Below, piece by piece: positions 42,867-51,692 of a DNA stretch of 64,000 nt. Position 1 is the stretch's first letter; every line of letters begins with the position of its first letter. The notes beneath the pieces were generated by a model, which was not told the origin of the DNA, searched no databases, and saw only the letters and a program-made list of their open reading frames with translations. Made by a program: the position numbers and the translations under genes. The stretch is from JAKPQE01 sp041397845 (GTDB taxonomy: Bacteria; Pseudomonadota; Alphaproteobacteria; Rhizobiales; JAKPQE01). The stretch is taken from the NCBI GenBank assembly GCA_041397845.1, contig JAWKVW010000003.1, forward strand, positions 124,001 through 188,000, read 5' to 3'.

Positions 42867-44846
42867 ATGTCTGCGGGCAAGTCTTTCTGGACCATTCGCC
42901 GCCGGATTGCGGCACTTGTTTCCATCGGCTTTGTTGGCGTCATTCTCGTCGCCGGGACCTATTTCAGCCTGCGCGGCGGGGTCGACCACGCATTCGAGAT
43001 GGTCAGCAGCGCGGCGGTGGTCGAGGAGACTGCAGACCATCTGGCCTTTGCCGCCAAGTCCACCTCCGAGGAGGTGCACCGGTTCGTCGCGGCGCCGAGC
43101 GAGGCGCTGGCGGCAGAGGCGACGAAGGAGATCGCCGACATGCGCGCCGCGGTTGCCGGCCTGAAGGCGGCCGAGATCGATCAGACGCCGGTCAACAGCG
43201 CTTCCGAACATGTCGAGGAAATGGCGGCGGCTTTCGAGGATCTGGCCGCGCGGATGGCCGTCATCGGATATGACGAAAAGGGCGGCCTGCAGGGCGAACT
43301 TCGCGATGCGGTTCACACGGTCGAGGACACGCTGAAGAAGAAGCGCGGTTTTGCCAGCCAGCCGGAACTCTTCGATGCGGTGCTGGTCGAGATGCTGCCG
43401 CTGCGCCGGCATGAGAAGGATTTCATGCTGCGCGGGACGGAAAAATATCTGGCGAAGTTCAACGAGACGCGCGGCAGTTTCGACCAGGCGCTGGATCGGG
43501 CCATGGGACCAGGCGCTGCCCGCGACGAGTTGATGGCACTGATGGACGGCTATCAGGCGACGTTCAACCGCTGGGTCGACGGGCACAGCGCCGCCCTTGC
43601 CGCGCACGAGAAGATCGAAGAGGTCGAAGACGAAATTTTCGAGCATATCGGCGAGATCAGCGCGGCGGCGACGCAGCGCCACGATGCCGCCGACACGGCG
43701 CTTCTGACGGCGCGCGAGGAGCTCAATTTCACGATCCTGGCCATCATGGCGCTGATCGGCGTCGTCGGCGCAGCCGCCGGCGTGATGATCGCGCGCTCGA
43801 TCACCGGGCCGATCTCCAGCATCACCGAGGTCATGCTGCGGCTTGCCGAAGGCCGCGCGGACGTCTCGATCCCGGCGGTGCGCAGCGCGGACGAGATCGG
43901 CAAGCTCATCGGCGCGGCGGAGGTGTTCCGGCAGAATGCCGCCGAGCGGGCCGAGCTGGAGACGCGCAACACCGAGCGGCGGCACGCCGAGCGGGCGCGG
44001 CAGGAGCGGGTCGACCAGCTCATCACCGGCTTCCGGCAGAATGTGGCGACGCTTCTGAAGGCGGTCGACAGCAATACCGACGAGATGGAGGCAACGGCCA
44101 AGGCGCTTGCCGGGCTCGCCGACGAGACGGCCGCGCAGGCCGCCGGTGCTGCCGGCTCCTCGCAGGACGCCTCCTCGAACGTGCAGACGGTTTCGGCGGC
44201 GGCCGAGGAGCTCTCCTCCTCGATCGAGGAGATTGCCCGGCAGGTGACGCAGGCCAATGACGTCGTCGAGAAGGCGGCGCAAACGGCGGAGCGAACCAAT
44301 ACCAGCGTCGGGGCGCTGTCGGCGGCGGCGCAGCGGATCGGCAATGTCGTCAATCTCATCCAGGACATCGCCGAGCAGACCAATCTTCTGGCGCTCAATG
44401 CCACCATCGAGGCGGCGCGGGCCGGCGAGATGGGCAAGGGCTTTGCGGTCGTCGCCTCGGAGGTGAAGTCGCTGGCCAACCAGACGGCCAAGGCGACCGA
44501 GGAGATCGGCAACCAGATCGCCGACATCCAGGCATCGACCGGCGAGGCGGTGGGTGCGATCGACACCATTGCCAAGACCATGCGCGACATCAACAGCTAT
44601 ACCTCGGCGATCGCCGCGGCGGTCGAGGAGCAGGGTGCAGCGACCTCGGAAATCAGCCGCAACATCATGGAAGCCGCGTCCGGCACGACCCGGGTGGCGG
44701 CCAATGTCGCGGCGGTGACGACGGCGGCGTCGGAGACGACGCGGTCGGCCGGCCAGGCCCGGCATTCCGCCGGAGAGGTGGCGCGCCAGACCGATGAACT
44801 GCAAAAGGCGATCGACCAGTTCCTGCGGCAGGTCTCGGCCGCCTGA
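42867..44846 (+). CDS. Methyl-accepting chemotaxis protein 1
   Basis: A 659-residue inner-membrane chemoreceptor. TM1 about 14-33; a helical periplasmic sensor domain of ~250 residues; TM2 about 286-310 (TILAIMALIGVVGAAAGVMIA); HAMP about 312-365 (ITGPISSITEVMLRLAEGR); and the cytoplasmic signalling bundle to the C-terminus, with the hairpin tip IAEQTNLLALNATIEAARAG near 500-520. The start is ATG 42867 with GGAGAT seven bases upstream. It has the same signalling core as MCP2. A terminator follows. The long helical ligand domain resembles the HBM/PilJ-like types but is not identified with certainty. Confidence 0.93.
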   Translation: MSAGKSFWTIRRRIAALVSIGFVGVILVAGTYFSLRGGVDHAFEMVSSAAVVEETADHLAFAAKSTSEEVHRFVAAPSEALAAEATKEIADMRAAVAGLKAAEIDQTPVNSASEHVEEMAAAFEDLAARMAVIGYDEKGGLQGELRDAVHTVEDTLKKKRGFASQPELFDAVLVEMLPLRRHEKDFMLRGTEKYLAKFNETRGSFDQALDRAMGPGAARDELMALMDGYQATFNRWVDGHSAALAAHEKIEEVEDEIFEHIGEISAAATQRHDAADTALLTAREELNFTILAIMALIGVVGAAAGVMIARSITGPISSITEVMLRLAEGRADVSIPAVRSADEIGKLIGAAEVFRQNAAERAELETRNTERRHAERARQERVDQLITGFRQNVATLLKAVDSNTDEMEATAKALAGLADETAAQAAGAAGSSQDASSNVQTVSAAAEELSSSIEEIARQVTQANDVVEKAAQTAERTNTSVGALSAAAQRIGNVVNLIQDIAEQTNLLALNATIEAARAGEMGKGFAVVASEVKSLANQTAKATEEIGNQIADIQASTGEAVGAIDTIAKTMRDINSYTSAIAAAVEEQGAATSEISRNIMEAASGTTRVAANVAAVTTAASETTRSAGQARHSAGEVARQTDELQKAIDQFLRQVSAA

Positions 44847-44893
44847 GCGAAGGGCTGAACGGCGCTTCAGCGCCGGCGGGCCGAAGAAACCGG

Positions 44894-44930
44894 AAAGCGG
44901 GCGGTGCCGATGGTGCCGCCCGCTTTTCGT
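44894..44930 (+). terminator. Intrinsic terminator of MCP1
   Basis: An 11-bp stem AAAGCGGGCGG / CCGCCCGCTTT (44894-44904, 44916-44926) followed by TTTTCGTT, 47 bp after the MCP1 stop. The rest of the 436-bp space to MCP2 (about 44931-45211) has no gene I can support. Confidence 0.85.
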
Positions 44931-45211
44931 TGCGCCCGGGGTCATCGTTTCGGGGCTGTTGCACCCGTCGCGCTTTTCTCGCGGCTTCTGCAAGGCAGTC
45001 GACGGGCGCCGGCCGCCTCGACGAAACGGCTGCAACGGCCAGAGCCGGGGGCTCCCGCATTCCTCATGCGGTTCCGAGAGCCGGGCATCAGGTACGGCTC
45101 GCCGGATGAGGTCGTTGATTTCCGGAAGGTGTGTGCGGCGGGTGCGATCTGTCCGACGCTCGTCCCCCCGGGGGGCTTCACGGGCGTTGACAGGGCAAGC
45201 AAAGCTCAAGG

Positions 45212-45231
45212 CCCCGCGGACTGGCGCGGGG
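45212..45231 (-). terminator. Hairpin terminator of MCP2
   Basis: A 7-bp GC stem CCCCGCG / CGCGGGG (45212-45218, 45225-45231) lies 50 bp after the MCP2 stop on the minus strand, followed by CCTTGAGCTTTGC. Modest U content. Confidence 0.5.
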
Positions 45232-45282
45232 ACGGGTCCTTTCGGGGCACAGTCCTTGTTCGGGGCCGAGCAGGATTTCCGC

Positions 45283-46974
45283 TTAGGCAGCGGCCACTTC
45301 GGAGAGGAAGCGCTCGACTTCGCCCTTCAGGTCGCTGGTGCGGCGCGAGACGTCCTCGCTTGCCTGTCGCACCATGGCGGCGGACTGGCTTGTCTCGCCG
45401 ATGGCGCTCGAGACGCCGCCCATGGCGCCGGCGACGTGGCGGGAGCCGGATGCCGCCTCGGAGACATTGCGACTGATCTCGATCGTCGCCGAGCCCTGCT
45501 CCTCCATCGCCGAGGCGATGGCGCTCGTATAGCCGTCGACCTCGTCCATGATGCGGGTGATTTCGGCGATCGCAGCGACGACGGCGCTGGTCGATTCCTG
45601 AACTTCGGCGATCTGGGAGGAGATCTCGCCGGTGGCGTGGGCGGTCTGGTTGGCGAGGGTTTTCACCTCCGAGGCAACGACGGCGAAACCCTTGCCCATC
45701 TCGCCGGCCCGGGCCGCCTCGATGGTGGCATTGAGCGCCAGCAGGTTCGTCTGCTCGGCGATATCCTGAATGAGGGAGACGACATTGCCGATGCGCTCGC
45801 CGGCGGCGGCAAGACCGGCGACCTTGCCGCTTGTTGCCTTGGCGGCACCGCGCGCATGGCCAACCACATCGGCGGTCTTGCCAACCTGTACGGCGATTTC
45901 CTCGATCGAGGCCGAGAGTTCCTCGGCCGCGGCGGCAACGGTCTGGACGTTGCTCGAGGTTTCGCCGGAGACGGCAGCGGCGGAGCTTGCTTCATTGGTC
46001 GCGCCAGTGGCGATGCGGCTCAGCGACTCGGCCGTCGAGCGCATTTCGGCCGTCTGGGCGGCAACGGAGGCGAGGGTTTCCTCGACACGGCTTCGGAAGC
46101 CCTCGATCAGCCCTTCGAGGCGCTCCTGACGGCGGGCTCGGGCGGCCGTCACCCGCTCGCTCTCGGTCTCCAGCCGGCGGCGCTCGATGGTGTTGTCGCG
46201 GAAGACGACGAGGGTCGCGGCCATGGCGCCGATCTCGTCCTGCCGCCCGGCATCGGCGACATCGATGTCGGTTTCGCCCCGGGCGAGGCGCTGCATCGCA
46301 ATGGTCAGGCGGGTCAACACGCCGGTGATCGACTGGCCGATCAGCACGATGAGCGCGCCGAGCACCAGCAGCAGGACGAGTGCCACGGCGATCTGGATCG
46401 TCTCGGAGGCGGCGGCGGCCGCCTCGGCGTCGGTGAGGCGGTTGCCCAAAGCGCCGCCGCCGGCGGTTGCGATATCGGCAAGGGCGGCCATCGCCCGCTC
46501 GCCGCCACCGTCGATGGCGTCGTCAAGCGCGGCAAACTCATCTATCGGCGCGTGCCGCTCGATAAGGTCCTTCAGGTCGATCTCGATGGCGCGGACGACC
46601 TCGGCGAAATCCTTGTCGAAATCGGCGAGCAGCGGCGTCTTGCCGGTCAGCTCGGCAATCGCGCGGGCGCTCGGCAGGCCGCCGCGAACGGTACTGATGG
46701 CGTTGGCGATGATCTCCAGCCGCTCGGGCTGGATGGCGCCTTCGTCCCGGTCGATGATCGAGTCCATGGCGGCGAGCACGAGCTCGAGGCCGGCAAGGCG
46801 CATCTCCGCCACCTCGGCGATCTGCGCCCTGAGGCCGGTCGCCTCGTGCATGGCCGTCTTGACCTTCTCGCCCTCGACCCAGCCGATGGCAGCCAGAACC
46901 AGGAAGCCGACCACGACCACAGCGCCAATGATGTAAAGGCGAGTGCGGATTGCCAGGGAATTCAGGGACATCAT
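45283..46974 (-). CDS. Methyl-accepting chemotaxis protein 2
   Basis: A 563-residue chemoreceptor: TM1 about 8-27 (LYIIGAVVVVGFLVLAAIGW), a ~160-residue periplasmic sensor domain, TM2 about 190-212 (AVALVLLLVLGALIVLIG), HAMP (GVLTRLTIAMQRLARGE), and a signalling bundle whose tip matches MCP1 residue for residue over more than 30 positions. Start at the tandem ATGATG 46969-46974 (MMSLNSLAIR); the upstream open frame is not conserved. Ligand unknown. It is transcribed toward MCP1, sharing the 436-bp tail-to-tail spacer. Confidence 0.92.
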   Translation of the reverse strand: MMSLNSLAIRTRLYIIGAVVVVGFLVLAAIGWVEGEKVKTAMHEATGLRAQIAEVAEMRLAGLELVLAAMDSIIDRDEGAIQPERLEIIANAISTVRGGLPSARAIAELTGKTPLLADFDKDFAEVVRAIEIDLKDLIERHAPIDEFAALDDAIDGGGERAMAALADIATAGGGALGNRLTDAEAAAAASETIQIAVALVLLLVLGALIVLIGQSITGVLTRLTIAMQRLARGETDIDVADAGRQDEIGAMAATLVVFRDNTIERRRLETESERVTAARARRQERLEGLIEGFRSRVEETLASVAAQTAEMRSTAESLSRIATGATNEASSAAAVSGETSSNVQTVAAAAEELSASIEEIAVQVGKTADVVGHARGAAKATSGKVAGLAAAGERIGNVVSLIQDIAEQTNLLALNATIEAARAGEMGKGFAVVASEVKTLANQTAHATGEISSQIAEVQESTSAVVAAIAEITRIMDEVDGYTSAIASAMEEQGSATIEISRNVSEAASGSRHVAGAMGGVSSAIGETSQSAAMVRQASEDVSRRTSDLKGEVERFLSEVAAA

Positions 46975-47236
46975 CGTTCGACCGCCATAGCCACGAAAAA
47001 TTCGCAGGCTGCATGGTGCAGGTCGATGTGTAACCAAAAGCTGAATGGTATTTATATTATGTTTTACTGATATTTGACGATGTGATGTGCCGTGGTTCGG
47101 TGCAAAATGTTTTGGTCCGGAAATTCCAATAGTATTCGGCAAGAATCCGCCAGATGTCTGGCATGTCTTGCCACTCTGGGGGCTGGCGTCAGGCATGTCG
47201 CCTGCGCGTCGCGCCGGGCCACCCGTGCCTCGCGCC

Positions 47237-47336
47237 AGAGCGCGTCCGCTTTTCATTGAATTGCTTCAGCGCTCTATCTCGTTGTTTTTTACGCATTTCC
47301 GGACGGAAAACCGGTTCCCGATTTTCCTGGAAATGA
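47237..47336. repeat. Rhizobial-type palindromic intergenic repeat
   Basis: Two tandem inverted repeats: AGAGCG (47237-47242) pairing with CGCTCT (about 47269-47274), then GCATTTCC (about 47293) pairing with GGAAATG (about 47329-47335), with the inner GGACGGAAAACCGG segment. The CTATCTCGTTG-TTTT-ACGCATTTCCGGACGGAAAACCG pattern matches, from memory, a very common intergenic element of Rhizobiales genomes (RPE-like). It sits in the 479-bp space between rpsU and MCP2, which holds no other gene. Confidence 0.65.
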
Positions 47337-47453
47337 CCTAGCGCAAATGCCGAAAGCCCGCAAACCGGCTAGGCGGCGCGGGCCAGAGGCGGACGACCGG
47401 AAATGGCGTCGATGGTGTCGAGCTGCCGCGGTCCGGAGACCGCAGCGCAACGC

Positions 47454-47678
47454 TCAGCGGCGGCCCTTGCCGGCCACCAGGCCCTCGCGCTGGGCGCGCT
47501 TGCGGGCGAGCTTGCGGGCGCGGCGAACGGCCTCGGCCTGCTCGCGAGCCTTCTTCTCGGAGGGCTTCTCATAGTGAGAGCGCAGCTTCATCTCGCGGAA
47601 GATGCCTTCGCGCTGCATCTTCTTCTTGAGCGCCTTGAGTGCCTGATCGACGTTGTTGTCGCGAACGAGTACCTGCAC
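47454..47678 (-). CDS. rpsU: 30S ribosomal protein S21
   Basis: S21 is a small basic 30S protein near the anti-Shine-Dalgarno region that aids initiation. The 74-residue product (MQVLVRDNNVDQALKALKKK start, EGIFREMKLRSHYEKPSEKK, ending in a strongly basic tail) matches the alphaproteobacterial form. The start is placed at GTG 47676-47678 because it gives the family N-terminus; the open frame continues upstream, but those residues are not part of S21. AGGACAAACGC may serve as the ribosome site. No terminator is obvious downstream. Confidence 0.93.
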   Translation of the reverse strand: MQVLVRDNNVDQALKALKKKMQREGIFREMKLRSHYEKPSEKKAREQAEAVRRARKLARKRAQREGLVAGKGRR

Positions 47679-47867
47679 GCGTTTGTCCTGTCGTTTCGAA
47701 TGACGATTCTTGTCTCGAGTTTTGCGGGCCATAAAAACCCGCGGCGGCGCTTGCACGCCGCCCTGACGTGGTGGGGTCTATAGCGAAGTCGGCGGGAAAT
47801 GTCCACCTTGCGCGGGCCGGAATTCACCTTTCCGGGGCGGCTTTTTCGCTCCGGACCGGCCGCCGGC

Positions 47868-48944
47868 TCAATCGAGCTTCAAGCGATTGACGTGCCCCAT
47901 CTTGCGGCCCGGCCGGGTCTCGGCCTTGCCATAGAGATGCAGGCGGGCGCCGGGCTCGGCGAGGATTTCCGGCCAGCGATCGGCGGCGTGGCCGACGAGG
48001 TTTTCCATCTCGACGTCGGCGACACGGCGCGGCAGGCCAAGCGGCTACGGCGACGGCGCGATGTGCTGCCGAACCGGGGAGACGAGGCAGGCATCCTCCG
48101 TCCAATGGCCGGAATTGTGAACGGGGCGATCTCTGCCGACGACGAGGGCGCTCGCCGTCGGCGCGCACGAGGAAGAGCTCGACGGCGAGCACGCCGACAT
48201 AACTGCTGCCGCGGTGGCGATCGCCTCGCCGATACGACGGGCCCTCGAAACCGGTCTCGGCCGAGATGCCGGCCGGCACGCGGGCGCGATCGAGGATGCG
48301 GGATGGGCGTGGTGTTCCAGGCAAGATCGAAAGCGCCCGGGACCTCGCAAGGCCGCGGGCGACGATGATCGAGACTTCTGCGCTCGAACCTCGACGAGGC
48401 CCTCGAGGATTGCCGGGGCGTTGCCGATGCGGGCCAGGGCGCCGGGCAGGTCGGCCGGGCCGGCGATCATCACCTGGCCCTTGCCGTCATAGCCGAAACG
48501 GCGGGTCTTCAGGACGCCGCGGCCGCCGAAGCGGGCAAGGGCCGATTCGAGCGTTGCCTCGCCGGTGATGTCGGCGAAGGGCGCGACCGGAATGCCGAGA
48601 CCGTCGATGAAGCTCTTTTCGACGAGGCGGTCCTGCGCGACGGCGAGGGCCTTCTGTCCCGGGCGGACCGGGCGGCGGGCCTCGAGAAAGGCGGCGGTCT
48701 CGCCGGGGACGTTCTCGAATTCATAGGTGACGACACTGACGCTCTCGGCGAAGGCGGCAAGGGCGGCCTCGTCCTCATAGGCGGCGACGGTGTGCCGGGC
48801 GGCGACCTCGAAGGCGGGGCTGGCCGGGTCCGGGCAATAGACGTGGCATTTGAGGCCGAGGCGGGCAGCGGCAAGGGCGAGCATGCGGCCGAGCTGGCCG
48901 CCGCCGAGAATGCCGATGGTGCTGCCGGGGGCGAGCGTCGTCAT
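47868..48944 (-). pseudogene. purK: N5-carboxyaminoimidazole ribonucleotide synthase, multiply frameshifted
   Basis: PurK makes N5-CAIR from AIR, ATP and bicarbonate for purine synthesis. The first ~186 residues are intact in one frame (GILGGGQLGRMLALAA, CPDPASPAFEVAARHT, KTRRFGYDGKGQ). From about 48393 leftward the frame breaks repeatedly: homologous pieces (VSIIVARG, RARVPAGISAETGFEG, GVLAVELFLV, VHNSGHWTEDACLVS, ADVEMENLVGHAADRW, and the end GHVNRLKLD at 47868) appear in different frames, with some substitutions too. Both decay and local low sequence quality could cause this; the intact purE next door and clustering of errors favour the latter. It follows purE with a 15-bp gap. Confidence 0.85.
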
Positions 48945-48959
48945 CAGAGGGTCCGCTGA

Positions 48960-49457
48960 TTACTTGTCGTCGACGGGGCGCTCGGCGACGGCGGCGGTCT
49001 GGCGGGCGCGCCAGTCGTCGAGCCGGGCGGCGAGGGCGGAATCGGAAAGAGCGAGCACCGAGGCGGCGAGCAGAGCGGCGTTGACGGCGCCGGAGCGGCC
49101 GATGGCGAGGGTGCCGACGGGCACGCCGGCCGGCATCTGGACGATCGACAGGAGGCTGTCCTCGCCGGACAGGGCCTTTGATTCCACCGGCACGCCGAAC
49201 ACCGGCAGCGGCGTCATCGAGGCGGTCATGCCCGGCAGATGGGCGGCGCCGCCGGCACCGGCGATGATGATCTTGAAGCCGGCATCGCGCGCCGTGGTGG
49301 CGAACTCGTAGAGCCGATGGGGCGTGCGGTGGGCCGAGACGATGCGGGCGTCATAGGCGACGCCGAGCGCGTCGAGCGTTTCGGCGGCGTTGCGCATGGT
49401 CGGCCAGTCGGACTGGCTGCCCATGATGATCGCGACCGGCGGCGTGTCGTTCGCCAT
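48960..49457 (-). CDS. purE: N5-CAIR mutase (AIR carboxylase catalytic subunit)
   Basis: PurE converts N5-CAIR to CAIR in purine synthesis. The 165-residue class I enzyme is complete: IIMGSQSDWPTMRNAAETLD (substrate phosphate loop), VSAHRTPHRLYEF (catalytic His), and IAGAGGAAHLPGMTAS, then the NAALLAASVLAL helix. It is first of the purEK pair on the minus strand. Confidence 0.97.
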   Translation of the reverse strand: MANDTPPVAIIMGSQSDWPTMRNAAETLDALGVAYDARIVSAHRTPHRLYEFATTARDAGFKIIIAGAGGAAHLPGMTASMTPLPVFGVPVESKALSGEDSLLSIVQMPAGVPVGTLAIGRSGAVNAALLAASVLALSDSALAARLDDWRARQTAAVAERPVDDK

Positions 49458-49600
49458 GGCTTTCCCCCGTCGTTTCGAAAGGGCTGGCCAAGACCGCCGG
49501 CCCCCGGAAAGCGCGGGATTATAGGCATCGCGGCGGGCCTGTCCAACGGAATAGGGCGTGCGGGAGCCTTGGAGAAAAGGATTGATTGACGGAGTTTGAG

Positions 49601-49740
49601 TATACTATCCGCGAAAAAGCACGGATTGCGAAATCCTTGCCATTTGGCCGAGAGTGTGCCATCTGAAGCTCATCCCGGTACGCCCCGTTATCTTCTAGTG
49701 GCCGTGCCGGCATATAAGGGCTCCTGCGGGAGCCCTTGCT
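49601..49740 (+). ncRNA. Structured leader or small RNA before the NYN gene
   Basis: A TATACT -10-like hexamer (49601-49606, with upstream TTGATT/TTGACG too close for a standard -35) precedes a ~125-nt region holding a GGATT-GCGA-AATCC tetraloop hairpin (about 49623-49636). A second hairpin, AAGGGCTCC / GGAGCCCTT (49716-49724, 49729-49737), is followed by GCTATTTTG. The second resembles an intrinsic terminator and ends 20 bp before the NYN ATG. The region could be an attenuating leader or a separate small RNA. It is visibly less GC-rich than the surroundings. The remaining bases of the purE-NYN spacer (49458-49600) hold nothing I recognise. Confidence 0.35.
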
Positions 49741-49757
49741 ATTTTGAGGTGCCTTGA

Positions 49758-50612
49758 ATGGATCGCGTTGCCGTGTTTGTCGACGCCGGGTACCTTTATG
49801 CGCAAGGATCTGTAGCGCTATTCGGGGCGAGACGTTCGCGCTCGGACCTGACACTTCAGCCTCAGGCAGCAATCGATGCTTTGAAACAGGCAGCGGCGGG
49901 AAAAGCGCCGGGGCATGGCTTGTTGCGGGTCTACTGGTATGACGGAGCCATCGGCGGAGGGCGCCCGACAGCAGATCAAGCCGCGCTGGCCGAACTCGAC
50001 GACGTGAAATTGCGGCTCGGATTTGTCAATAGCTCCGGCCAGCAGAAGGGTGTCGATTCCCTCATTGTCACTGATCTGATCGAGCTCGCGCGCCTCAAGT
50101 CAATTTCGGATGCATTGCTGCTCTCGGGCGACGAAGACGTGCGGGTTGGTGTTCAGATTGCACAGAACTACGGGGTTCGTGTGCATCTTCTCGGGATCAG
50201 GCCAGCGAGGGGCTCCCAGTCGCAGCAGCTTCTGCACGAGGCTGATACGACCATCGAATGGAGTGCTGACGAAGTCCGGGATTTTCTTTCTGCCCGGGAA
50301 ACGGACGTTTCACATTCTGAAGCAGGCGATGATCCGTCCGTCTGTGGTGCCGAAGAACAGGAGCCAGCGACGCAGGGTAGTTCCATCAACTCGATTGAGA
50401 CTGTGGTCGCATCTTATGTGGATGGCCTGTCGGATACAGACGTCGACGCAATCAAGGCCTATTGGCGAACGACCCGAGGCATTCCGAGCGAACATGACGG
50501 TGTTGTTCTCGGCAGGTGCGGGAATGCGCTTGGGAAGCTGCTCGATCAGCCGGAAATGCAGAGAATGCGAGCTCATTTTCGGCTGTGCGTGAACGCGCGC
50601 CAGGCTCAGTGA
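49758..50612 (+). CDS. NYN-domain (PIN-like) putative ribonuclease
   Basis: A 284-residue protein with an N-terminal NYN domain (PIN-like, DUF88/LabA type; about 1-170). Conserved acidic residues are seen: VAVFVDAGYLY (Asp8), KGVDSLIVTDLIE (Asp about 99), and LLLSGDEDVRVGV (Asp/Glu about 122-125). Together these suggest a metal-dependent nuclease. After a polar linker (about 178-212), the C-terminal ~70 residues (VVASYVDGLSDTDVDAIKAYW... GNALGKLLDQP) form a helical domain I do not recognise. Codon use is less GC-biased than the neighbours', so recent acquisition is likely. GAGGTG precedes the ATG by six bases. Roles of relatives include RNA decay and phage defence; the role here is unknown. 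Confidence 0.85.
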   Translation: MDRVAVFVDAGYLYAQGSVALFGARRSRSDLTLQPQAAIDALKQAAAGKAPGHGLLRVYWYDGAIGGGRPTADQAALAELDDVKLRLGFVNSSGQQKGVDSLIVTDLIELARLKSISDALLLSGDEDVRVGVQIAQNYGVRVHLLGIRPARGSQSQQLLHEADTTIEWSADEVRDFLSARETDVSHSEAGDDPSVCGAEEQEPATQGSSINSIETVVASYVDGLSDTDVDAIKAYWRTTRGIPSEHDGVVLGRCGNALGKLLDQPEMQRMRAHFRLCVNARQAQ

Positions 50613-50727
50613 AAAAGGTATCCGATGCGGCTGGAGGCTGCGGGGTCAGATGAGCAGGGTCTCGTTGCTGTTGTCACGAACCCGCGCTGGACGAGCCTGA
50701 CAGGTACGGCAGCAGAATCTCTTCACA

Positions 50728-51605
50728 TCAAGGCATGGCGGTGCCGATGACGTCGGCGATCCAGTCGACGACGGCGGCGACGGCGGGCACATGGCGGCGC
50801 TCGGGATGGACGAGGAGCCAGAGTTCGCGTTCGGCGCGCACGTCAAAGCGGGTGGCGCCGGCAAGGCGCGGGTCGGTTTCCAGGAAAATGTCCGGCACCA
50901 TCATTTCCGCGCCGATGGCGATCGCGGCCTCGGTCAGGATGTCGAGCCGGTTGGCGCGCAGGGCAACCGGGGCGTCGCGGCGGGCGGTGCGGATCGCCTG
51001 CATTTCCGGGACCCAATCCGAGGTGCGTCATAAAGAACGAGTGGCCGCGGGGCCCTGGCGGGCGCCTTCGCCGTGCCGATCATCGCAGGTCCGGGGCCGG
51101 CGGGCGGCGAGGGTGAAGCGCAGCGTGCCGATGCGGCGGGCAAGGGCGATCCTGCTCGGGACGGGCAAGACGAATGGCGATGTCGGCCTCGCGGCGCTCG
51201 AAGCTCGCCGGTGGTCGTCGGCGACGAGGTCGACGGAAGCAACGCGGGTGCTCGGCGCGCAGGCGGCCGAGCGCCGGGGCAAGGGCCTTGCGAGCAGGAC
51301 GGCGGCGACGCTGGTGACGCGGACGCGGCCTTCCAGCTCGGCCCGGCCACGGGCGAGAGAGCGCGCGGCAGCGGCAGGCTCGGCCATGGCGCGCAGGCTG
51401 GCAGGACGCGACCGACGGCGGGAGTGGCGACGGGGGCGGCCGTCGATCCGGTCAAAGAGGGCGCCGCCGAAGCGTTCTCGATGCGTTGCAGGCGCCGCGA
51501 CGCGGTGGTCCTGGTCGACGCCGAGGGCGCGGGCGGCGGCCGACGAGTGCCCTCGCGGCGATGCGGTCGATGAGTTCGAAGTCGGCCCAGTCCAGCTCTG
51601 CCCAT
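50728..51605 (-). pseudogene. LysR-family regulator, multiply frameshifted
   Basis: Pieces of one LysR protein are spread over three minus-strand frames. The helix-turn-helix part is near 51605-51480 (LDWADFELIDRIA, AARALGVDQ, TTASRRLQRIEN), followed by RAMAEPAAAARSLARGRAELEGRVRVTSVAAVL, VASVDLVADDHR, RIGTLRFTLAAR, and an intact C-terminal effector part (QAIRTARRDAPVALRANRLDILTE to GTAMP at 50728). At least six single-base insertions or deletions are needed to join them. The fragments are well conserved, so local sequence error is more likely than old decay. Divergent from the hydrolase gene (87 bp apart), its likely target. Confidence 0.75.
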
Positions 51606-51692
51606 GCGGGTTTGGCTCGAATAGTTCGGCTTTCCCTGCGTCAGATCATACGTCTCATGCTCCCGGTACGCGGACCAAATGGAGAAAAGCTG

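Noticed and set aside
47679..47756. N-terminal extension of S21 from an upstream ATG
   Set aside because: The added residues do not match S21 and no ribosome site precedes that ATG; the GTG gives the family start.
49601..50612. Type III toxin-antitoxin system (RNA antitoxin plus nuclease)
   Set aside because: The leader has no tandem repeats and the protein is NYN-type, not a ToxN-type fold.
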